Assembly (NCBI GenBank): GCA_963931865.1
Contig: OZ007513.1
Location: 1,815,452-1,879,451 of the forward strand
Origin: Axinella damicornis
Lineage: Eukaryota > Porifera > Demospongiae > Axinellida > Axinellidae
Direction: 5' to 3'
Length of the DNA: 64,000 bases
The position numbers and the translations under genes were made by a program. The first letter of the stretch is position 1. Every line of letters begins with the position of its first letter. Below are positions 41,701 through 53,300 of this stretch, piece by piece. The notes beneath the pieces were generated by a model. It saw only the letters and a program-made list of their open reading frames with translations, had not been told where the DNA came from and did not search any database.

Positions 41701-44263
41701 GTTTGTTCACCCAGAATTTTGTGTCATGTACTGTAATTTCGCCACGGAAATTTTCACCAAAGTAGGACTGTATAATATTATATTGGGGACAATTTTGACT
41801 GATCAATTTTGCATGCAAACAGGTTGAATATTACTCAGGCATGTTTGGGACCTGTAGCTAGTTTTGCAAAAACTATCATGAAGATACCTACCTAGCCTCG
41901 TTCTCACACGGCCTGGGAACGAGGCTAATGCCTACCCAGAAGATCAGCAACATCATTGGTCATGTACCATGGGAACTTTCCGAGTAAGCTGATAGCTACT
42001 TCCTCCAGAAAAGTGGCAGCCATGTAGCTAACTTGCATTGTCAGTGGTTTGAGCCCATCGCGAAGCCCATGGCAGACAGGCTGATAAATTTTATTCACTA
42101 ATATTAATATGAAGGCTTAAAGGGTGACTCAGTTTAAATTCCAGGGGGTATGGATACAGTATATAACCACACAAGTAAAACCTGTATTGGCAATTTCAGA
42201 TGGAAACAACCACATAGGAACTACCCAAACTGTTGTGGTTAATTCTGGTGGAAGAAAGTGCATCACAATTGAGATTCTGGATGATTCAGATGTGGAGAGT
42301 CAGGAGCAGCCGGGGGAGGGATTGACTATTCAATCATTCTCTGTACAGTATGGATACTGCAACACTTACAGTACTGACAATGACGGTAAGTACATTATGC
42401 CTATGTATGGCCTGATCCCAGGCCATTCCTCTCTCCATGTGCATGGGCTTTAGGCTTCCTGCTAATAGGAAGTGCACAAAGAAAGTCATAATAATTAGCT
42501 ATAATAAACTTGTCAATGAACACACTATCTTCTAATATCCAGCTAGCTTCTGAATTCTGTGTGGTATATCATGATTTGATGGTCTACAGTGTATGTCCCT
42601 GTTTTCTGCATTTTAATGACCTATTTAACTGGTTTGTTGCTAAATTAAAGGAGCCAATTCATGTCTGAATGAACTGATGGGCATCTCTCTTATTATAGGA
42701 CTAACTCTCAGCCTGAATGCATCTGCTTATTCTGTTGCTGAAAGTGATGAATTTGTGAACATTTGTGTTTTCGGTCTCCGAGGAACTGGAAGTACATCAG
42801 TCACGGCCACCATATCAACACAAGACATATCTGCCACAAGTTTGTTTATTTTATAACTATGTTCTCCTACAGTAGCTATAGGTGCACCATTCAAAGGATA
42901 GGAGACATTAATGCCATGAACATTGATGAGTGTGTGTGGTGAATGAGAAAGACACTTCTGATATTAAAGACAAAGTGGCTAGTTTTTGACCCATTACGGT
43001 TGACTCAATATCACCACATCAGCAAATAATCTCATCAGCAAAGCATTCCCCCATGACGGTTACCAATGTTCTGGAAAGTCTATATCACTTTATGGAATGT
43101 AGAGCAGGCAGCGAGCTTAAGTATACATTTCCCAATACATTTCACACCGCGCACGCACGAGTATCCCGTAACCTTAATCTGCCCGAAATCTGTACTCGAT
43201 GTATATTCCCTTTCATGCCTAATTAGGTGGAAGTGATTATTCTAGCGTCTACCAAAGCTGGATATTACGATCTGGCTCAATAGAATGTGTCAACATCCAA
43301 ATCATCGATGACACAACTCAAGAACTGACGGAGGTGTTTCTGGTGACTCTCAGCACTTCTGATGCAGTGAGACTAGAAAATAACACAGCCATAGTGAACA
43401 TTGTGGATGACGATGATGGTGAGAAACCCATACAGTATGCTATTATACAAAGAGGTGTTTACTGTGGTGTCCAGGATGCTACAAAGTAGAATAAAAATTA
43501 TTCTGTACACTCATTTCCTGAAATTTGGCAAACATTATGCCAGCTACAGTACTGTATTGAAGTATGGACAAAAGAGGCATAGAATTGAAGCTGCACCACT
43601 TTTCCAGACTTAATATAAACCAGTGTTCATTTTATATAGACATGTTATGCATGTTCTTTTTCTTGTCAGTATATATATATAATCTTCGTGTTGTAAGAGT
43701 TCTAGACTGTGGGCACAATATGTATTTGAGTTCCATCTAGTCAGCCATGCAGCTTTCGTACATAAGAGGATATTTGTGCCCAGTACCTTCAGATTGTGAT
43801 CCTCCGTGTGTGAATGGGATGTGCTCAACCCAAGGACTGTGTGTGTGCAGTGCTGGATGGACTGGGAGTATCTGCACTGTAGGTAAGTATGCTCTCAAGT
43901 ATTTAGCTATCTCACCTCCTGACACCCATAATATATATAGCAAGTTAGCAAGGATCAAATTGATTCGACTTCTTTCATCAGAGAACACATCTTCTTACTG
44001 CACAAAGGCAGCACTGCATTATGCTCTCTACCTTGCTTTTACAGATATCAATGAATGTCTCTCGGACAATGGTGGATGTGAACAGAACTGTACAAACCTT
44101 CCTGGAAGCTATTCGTGCTCTTGCACTGAAGGATTTATCTTGGATGAGAGCCTGCAAAAGTGCAATGGTATACATGCGCACACACGCTCTGGGTGGCAAT
44201 CATATGCATAGTTACAGTTATATGTAGATCAATGTACTGATATCATATGGCGAAATGGGGAAT

Positions 44264-44302
<39 letters not shown>

Positions 44303-47300
44303 TAACCCCCTCCATGCACACTGAAATCATGCATAAGCTAATTAATAGGTAGCTAGTTAACTTCTTTGCTCATATCTTACTGTCCTACCAGTGTAGCTTC
44401 AGAAAGTTTTGCTTCCTGCTGATGATAATATCTTCTACCGCCTATGAAAGCAACTATAATTTCCCGTAAAATACTACTATAGCCCAATTGCTGTCCAATT
44501 TGTTATTATTGAGTGGGGGAAGGGACCAAATCAAGAGTTTGCATACAACACTTGTTACTATCATCTATACTACTAGTTCAATAGAAAACTAGTGGTTTTT
44601 GGATACTACAAGCCCATAAACATAAGCCCTGTATCTTTGGTACATTAGGGGTTCTTTGTAGTATTGATTTAATTTGATGCTACATTTAACAAAAGAACAC
44701 ACAGCTTTACCAATTGTGAGGTCAACATAGCTGAGTGACCTGTATGAGTTTCCCAACCTTTTTCTTACATCTGCATAGAACACTGTTGACTTTGCCTTGA
44801 TTTTCTCTACGCACTGGCTATCATTTTGACTGTGTTTTTGAGGGATGCTGTGTATCCTCATGCATTGTGTCAACAGTAATCACCTGGATTAGGTTCCGAG
44901 CTTTTCAAATCCCTTTGAGTGGAATTACTTGTACTACTATTGCAGCTGTCCGACACTCTAAACTACTAATCATGGATTCACAGTATTCTCGTTCCCACCC
45001 GCTGCAGAGTATATGTATGTAGTAAACGTTCACATGCAATGCTATGCAGTGAGCTCGTGCTAGTGGAAATCTACATTTAACTAGGCATTGCTTATCATTG
45101 CTCCTGTTGCTTCTGTTCAATGCAAACTGAAATGTACAGTAATAGTCCATAGGATATCATATTACTTCTTGCAGATATTGATGAGTGTCAAACAGGACAC
45201 AATTGCACAGAACTAGCTCAATGTGTCAACTTTGAAGGAGGTTTCAGATGTTCATGCAATGCAGGATACAAGCTGAGTGACATCACATATGCAAATTGTG
45301 AAGGTAAATCAAATCTGTTCACAGCATCTTCAGTCCAAAAATGACTGTATGCTATCATTCTTCACTTTAGACATTGATGAGTGTGCTCTTGCAAATGGTG
45401 GATGTGCTCACATCTGTGATAACACGGACGGCTCCTTCTCCTGTATGTGTGATGAGGGATATGAGCTGGATGAAGATGGACGGCATTGCATCGGTATCTG
45501 TTATGTCTAAAACCATAATATATCTTCACTAATTTCACACATGTGTAAGGGAATTAACGCTTTAACTCTTTACCAACCGTAGACATCGGAGGTCGATCAG
45601 TTTTATAGCTTGCAATTTACTTAAATAAGGTTCCCATCGGTTTTTACCCTCAACAGCCATGCTTTCTACATTCGTGACTCTAACCACACCCACTTGTTAA
45701 CGAGTATGCGATCAAGATGCTCGGGCAATGGTAATTTGTTCTAGCAGAAAAAAAAACCTTGAACACTGGAATTCGAGGCTATTCAAGGTGAGAGCACTGC
45801 TTTCTAGTCCGCTTAAACCCAAGAAATGGCCCACCCGGCTCCAACCAAGGACTATTCACGGCTAAGCCCAAATGCAGCCATGTTCTTTGCACCCTTTTGG
45901 TGCACCCACCCACCTCCCCCTGTCCTGCCCTTTCTGCTCATGCAGTCTAAGTCTTTTAAGGACATTGCCAGATATGACATCATGAAGCTGAAGTCTCACG
46001 ATGCATACATGCATCATTGGTCACGTGGTAAAGGGTTAACAACCAATGATGATTATGTGTTGTGAGACTTTCAGCTTCATGATGTTGCTTCCAGTAATGT
46101 CCTTGGGAGATAGGTTCTGATTGAACAGGATAGCGGAAGGTGGGTAAGCTAACCTGAAGAGTGAGAACAGCATGTCTCTAGGCTTGGCTATTTTGGTCAG
46201 AGCCAGATGGGCCATTTCTCTCATATAATATGGTTTTAGAAAAATGGTTTTCTTACATTGTATAAGCCACACCAATTCCAGCATTCAAGGCCGAATTTGC
46301 AGCTAAAGTGAGTGAGCATTGTCTGATTGAATGCTCTTTAATGGGAGGGGGGTGGTTAGAGTTATGAATGTGTTTGGGATGGCCGAGTGCCGTCCTGTGT
46401 GCAGTTTGGAGTAGGGGTGGGCAATATATCGTTATTATCGTATATCGTGATATTAAGAGCCCATGATAATCGTATCGTGGTGGCTTTAAAATTATCGTCA
46501 TATCGTGTTCACATTATTAGTGGTGTTGTTTTTGCAGAAATAAGGCATGCAGTAGCTAAATAGTGTATACATGCAATTTATGACAACATAGTAAATGCTT
46601 GGCTTGTAGAAATATTCTAGTGTGGCATGAGAAGTCAAATAAACTAGCCAAAACGCATTATCGTGATAATATCGAATATCGTGATAACTAACACATGATA
46701 TATCGTGACCACATTATTCTGATATCGCCCACCCCTAGTTTGGAGCATGAAAACCCTGTATCTAGGGTAACTACATACAAGATGAAAGACTTATCTCCAA
46801 TGTAGTCTGGTTGGTAAAATGTTAACATAACACAATGCTACTGTGTTTTTTTTAACTTTCAGATATCAATGAATGTGAAAGAGGATCTCACAACTGCTTG
46901 ACAGATGAGCCTGCTCCTGCAAAGTGTGTCAACTTAGTGGGAGGGTTTCGATGCTCCTGTGCTGACTACCTGGGATTTAGATTGGACAAGTCCACCTATG
47001 CTAGCTGTGAAGGTAAGGCCACTAATTGTGTGGTTTTTGAAGCCTGCAGTTAAAGATGCAGTAAAATTGATGCTCTTGTAGATATTGATGAGTGCAGTGA
47101 AGGCATTTCCGGGTGCAGTCAGAACTGTGACAACACTGTTGGATCTTTCAATTGTTCATGCCGAAATGGATATCGAAATTCTGAGCAGGACCAGAGAATC
47201 TGCATTGGTATGGAACATGTAAAGACTATTATTTATGCTACCAAGTCAGTCTGCGCAGTGTGTGTGAATCCTTAATTGAGTTGCAATGCATATTATACAT

Positions 47301-50300
47301 ACATTAACAACAGTGAAGAGGTGTCCAAGTTCATACTGTCTGAGTGTTCAACAATCACTTGGCTCTATCCATAGGGAACACACTATTAGAGCAGATCGTT
47401 ACTAAGACCATACCTCTATAAGAACTGAGTATACCAGTAATAGACCCTTGCGAAGCAGATTGTAGACCTGCTGCATAAACTGAAATCGTATAGGGTCGGT
47501 TTTGGTTTTTCAAGCACCATATGAACCCAATGATGACTTGTCTCGATGCTGAGTCAGTAGTGCTTGAATGTTATCTGACCCCTGTTCCATGCACTGTTCA
47601 TATCAACAGATATCAATGAGTGCAGAGAGAACCGTGACGACTGTGGGCAGACCTGCATCAACACACCTGGCAGCTACGAGTGCACGTGTTCTCAAGGGTA
47701 TATGTTACACAGAGATGGACGGAGTTGTGAACGTAAGCAGCCAGTTCACACATGTATATACACATTTGGAGCAATCCTATACCAAGAGCAATGCTTCTAA
47801 TTTATGTGCAGTCTTGTTTGCTTGCTTATTCAGTTTGACTCTGATTGAAAGTCTATCCTATTCAGCTCTGAGATGCCCTGCACTTGAGGCTCCTCAAAAT
47901 GGCACCATTGTGTGCAACCGGCAAACGACGGGAGGACAGTGTAGCTTCATGTGCGACAAAGGATACACCCTAGTTGGAACCAGATTTCGAGTTTGCGTCC
48001 CTTCAATGCGATGGTCTGGCCGTGCTGCAGCCTGCAGGTCTAGGCAGTGCCCATCTCTCGAACCCCCTGACCATGGATTTGTCCGGCTGCCTTGCACAAA
48101 CGAGTACGCAACATCCTGCGGTATTCAGTGTGGGTATGGCTACAAGAGAGAGGGGCCTGGTGAACAATTTTGCAGTTTGTCCGATGGAACTAATCGGCTT
48201 CAATGGACAGATGCACCTGTGTGTGAAGGTGAGCAATATTTATTTTGCTGTCTTTACACTGTGTAGGCTGTGCTATTTATCTCTGAGTTCACTGCTCTTT
48301 CCCAGAGAGCAACGTCTGTCAGCCAGATACCTGCAAACACAATGGTGCATGTTCACCTAGTGGACCTGCAACATTCTCCTGTGACTGTGAAGGCACTGGG
48401 TTCACTGGACCAACTTGCAACACTGGAATTGTCTCCACCCCCATGATCCCAACCTTGACTGTGGGTATGCGGTCGGAGGCACTAGTGTTGTCGGCCCCTG
48501 CAGAGGAAGGACTCATGATCAGAGCGTACGGAGGAGTCCATTTACAGATTTCACCGAGAGAATTTCAATTTACTCCAGTCAACAAAAGTGCCACTTTTGT
48601 TGTGAAGGGAACTGCTCCAGGCTACTTTGCAATTCGGTACGAACTGAATGGGCAGGATGCGCATAACTTTTTATCGCCCATAGATTCTCCTGTGCTTGTT
48701 ACTGAGCCTGTCGGTGATAGTGATGGTTCTAACTATTTTGAGGTGCTTGGGATTGTTACAGGACTTCTGCAGGAAAGTTGCTGCACGCCATCAGATATCT
48801 CCTTCCAATGTCCAATGTCATCTTTGTCAAACCGGATAACAATTAAGTCTGCTTGTGAATGGATTCCTGAATCAGACAATGTTGTGTCAACTGGTGGAGT
48901 TGTATTTGCTGCGATCAACAACTTCAGCCTTCCACTTTCTATTGCTGGGATAGATGTGCACAGTTCATCTGTTGGGACAGGTATGGAAAGGTCTGTTTGT
49001 CGTGTTGAACTATCACAGGGCCCAGTGCGTGGCTGCAGGGCTTGTACAGAGGACGAGAATAGTCCAGAATGCTACCACTACAGTTTCACAACAACGGATA
49101 CTCAACTGTTCTTACAAAACAGGTCCCTTGCTTACACCTACATAGAACATGTAAGGCCATTTCTATTCCCGGCGTGGTTGGACATCTTTATTGATCAGGA
49201 CGTCCTGGGTCCAATTTCAAATGTGTTTGAGCATTATGAAGCTATTACTGAACTTGTGAAACCTGAAGATATCTCATTGCTGACTGGATGTGAAAAACTA
49301 GAGGTAGATCAGTCTAGCCAAACCCTGTATTCTGTTCTCAGATATGGACGAACAATATCTGCTTTGATTGACGGAGAGAATGTGACGTACATTGAGCCTC
49401 AATCAACTTCCTCTCCTGGAGCAAGTGACCCAATCTGTTTTGCTGTTGACCTTTGCCAAGGACAGTCATCTCCAATACACATAGACCTTTCTGGGCCAAC
49501 ACAAGAAGTACTATTGTCACAGTTCCTGAGAGAATACTTGGTCAATCGTGGCTGGGACATTACAGTTCACAGTGCCACACTTTCTAAGGCAAGAATAACT
49601 GTTGATCCCATTACAAGCTTGTACTGGAATGGAATCTCATTTTTCCAACCAGAACTACCACAATCTGATGTGATAGTGAATACAGAATCACGAATGCCAT
49701 TTAGGAGTGGACATCTTCATATTACCATGAATTTCATTGGAAAGTTATTCTACCTTTACCAGGTTAGCGAGATTCATTTTCGTTCCACTATGCAATGTAT
49801 CAGTGGTGTATATAAGTAGTAACTGTACCTCAATGTGCCAATGCAGGATCGAGATGGTGTTCTCATAGGAAGAATGGACTTGAGTGTCAACACTACAATT
49901 GCTGGGGAGAGCAGGAGGTTGCTTTTGACTGGCAACAGTACCACCAAATCTCTCCTAAACATTTCAGGTACAATTGGTATATGTTCTGTGGTCATCCTGA
50001 GAGTACTATGGTAGGTTGGGGGCAAATTTTAACTGCATATGCACCTATGCTCTCTATGCCATACTTAATTGACCAATTAAGTGAAATTCCATTTTGACTG
50101 GCTGGAGCTCTACCCCAACAATATTATTTGCACTGCCTACAAATCAGTTTCTCAGCGGCATCTTTATCCTTTATGTCGATAAGGCTAAACTTACATTTCT
50201 CCTTCAGGTAGCACAGATTGCTCACAAGAAGACTATGAAGCTTCTGGGATTTCAACCAAGCTCATACATACCCAGCGTCCTGGCCAGCAATTCTTTTCCG

Positions 50301-53300
50301 AACTCTTACCATTTGCTGAGGAGACGACAGACTGCCTAGTAGATGTCTTCGTGAATCTTGATCGTGATCTTCAGCTCCAAGGTTTTAGTCTTCATACCGG
50401 ATGCCCACATCTCAACCTCAGGAGGCTGACATTCACGGGTATGAATCACAGGCTCTACTTCTCTGGCACTGGGAACTTTGAACAGCTCTGCTTGCAGGAA
50501 AACATGCCAGAAATTGAGGACCCCTCCCTTTTGATTTTCTCTACCCTCAAAAGAGACAGACTTCCCCTCGGAAATTTTCTAACCCTCCGTCCAAGTGACA
50601 GTTCAGCAGCACTTTTGGTTGCATTCGGTAGACATGACAGTGCATTTGTAGCCAAGCTGAGCAGGGTAGCTGTTTCGTTTCTTGATACAAACTTCTTCAC
50701 TGCTGTTGACATTGTGAATAACAACTTGCAATTTGCAGCCAATGCCACAATCTTTAGTCGATATGCAGCTTACTTGAGGGTCTTGGCACCTGCGAATGAC
50801 TCCTCCTGGGATACACTGTCCTTTTCAATATCTGGGGTCATGAGGAATGGAACTGGCAGTTTCTATGAACTTCTTTCAAGATCCATTGATCGACAGCTTA
50901 GGAATACAGCTATAAATGCTTTACGTAGACAAATTTCTGCTAACCGTGCCCGAATTTCCTCACAGCAAAGTTTCCAAGTGTTCCAAAGTCGGCGTAATAT
51001 GAGGAGAATGGAATTAGGTAATGCGAATACAACACATCAAGACAGACTGTCAGAAGTGAACACAGCAAACGATGCGCTGCTTGAAGCCCGGAAAGCATTT
51101 GATAATGCTAGTGAAGAAGTCCAGCAGTACGAGGAGGATGTTAACAACTTGTGTATGGAGCAATTCTGCGAAGATGTTTGTATGAGCGGCAGGATATGCA
51201 CACCATCCTACATTGACACTTACACCGAAGAAACAGGAAGATGCCCCTACACTGATTATGTGACGAGAAGAGTTCGTGTAGCACCATTCTTTGTGGACAG
51301 GAGAGTGTGGAGGTTTGTACTCGTGTGTCGCAAACTCAGTGAACTCTACGGCTGTAATGTAGAATGCCAATTTCCCCCTCAACTTGAAGTCTGTTCTGGA
51401 CAGGTTGTTCCAGTAGTGATACGTGTACCAGTGTTCAACTGGATTGACATTCAGGTAGCAGTGGAGAAATACGAAAACTGCACCGTACATGTTCACAATG
51501 GAACCATCCCCGCCACAGTTTGTGAACTAAGTGACTGTGCTGTAAGAAGACCAGATCACTCGTGTATTGCTGACAATGCTGCATGCCGAGTAGCACGACA
51601 AGTTGCTTTTGAAAACTTGGAGCAGGCTAGACAAAACATTGTGGAACCTTTTCAGATGCTGAATGAAGCGCGGATGAGCTTATCCCTGGCAAGATCGGCT
51701 GCTTCAGTTGCTCAAGTTCGTCTCGAAAGTTCTCAAAAAACGTTCAACCAGTTTTTACCAGCATACGAGGGTGCACAGTTAGCTCGTAACTTGACTGAGG
51801 AGAGTTATCTAATGACTTTATCTGAATATGAAATAGGACGGAGAATCTTTGCATTTTTATATGAGCAGCGCATACCTTCAGTTGATATACTAAGGGTTGT
51901 GAATGTTACTTTCGATATCACTATTGAAGTTGAGTCTCCTTCACAATTTCCAATTCTCATCACGTATGTGACATCACGCACTGGCCAAGTATTCGAGAAA
52001 ATCGTTGATTTTGATTTCTCAACCCAATATCAGTCTGAATTGTTAAGCAGTATTGCCCAAGAGATGATCTCCGAGTCATTTCAGGTGAGACAAACGAGGT
52101 CTGCCAACTCTCACTCAAGATCCAAGCGGCAGGAGGTGGAATCGGTAAGTTCAAATCAACAGAGGTTTGAAGAGAACTGTGCTGACCTCCAGAACACCAA
52201 TATGTTCCTCAGTGAAATAGTCACTTCCCTTGTACAAGTGAATGAGAGCTTGAATGATGCACAACTGGCAACTGAGGAACAAGTGGAAGACATTTCCAGC
52301 CAGTCTCAGGTAGGTAGTATTGGTGAGATGAACGGGATTAACTTCGCAGTTCTCAAATCAGCGTTCAATGTCACTGCAACTGTTGGAGATCTGGCGGAAA
52401 GAGTGAAAGATGACACAGAAGTCAAAGCATACGTGGCCTTGTTGGGGGAGCAGCTGACAGCAATCAGTGAGCGCTTACAGACACTTGAAGACAATGCTTT
52501 CCCGGACTGGATATCAAGAGTAGAAGTTCTGTACAGTCAATCCACTTCTGTGAGTGGCTATCCATGCTTCAGTTTTAGCGACTGTCTACTCACAGCAGTT
52601 AACATACTTGAAGCCTTGTTGCGAAACACCCCTGGCACTGAAGCAGAAACTTTGCTGGCACAATTACCACTAGCAAGAGAAGACTTGCTGGAGCTTGCAT
52701 CAGTGAGGAACCTGACTGTACCGGAAGCCATTGTGAAAATGAACCCCATACTAGCCATTATCAATGAATACAATGTGAACAGCTACTGGTGCAGCTCTCC
52801 TCCCCGTGTCACTCTCCACCCTCCCCCAGAAGTGGATGTACCTACTGATGGTACACTCGTTCTCACCTGTGAAGCTGATTCTGACCTCAATGTGACCTAC
52901 CGATGGAAGAAGAATGGAAATACAATTCCAGACTCTACCTCAAACCAACTCATTCTCACAAACATGCAACGCTTGGATTCTGGCAATTACACTTGTCATG
53001 CTTCCAATCCAGTCGGGACAGTGAGCTCCATCAGCACTAGCGTGATTGTGTATGAGCTGCCCGAGTTCTACCTTCTGCCTGTCCCAACATCGGTGTACGA
53101 GAGCGATCAAAATGGTGCCTGGTTAGCATGCAATGCCACCTCCTGGCCCTACCCAGGGTGGAGATGGTACTTCAGACCCACAGAAGAGAGTTCATGGATG
53201 CCAATTGAAGGAGAAATCACCAATGAACTGCTTATTCCTCTCCCTCAGAAGAGGCACGAAGGATGGTACACTTGTGAAGCATACAACGCACATGGAAGCA

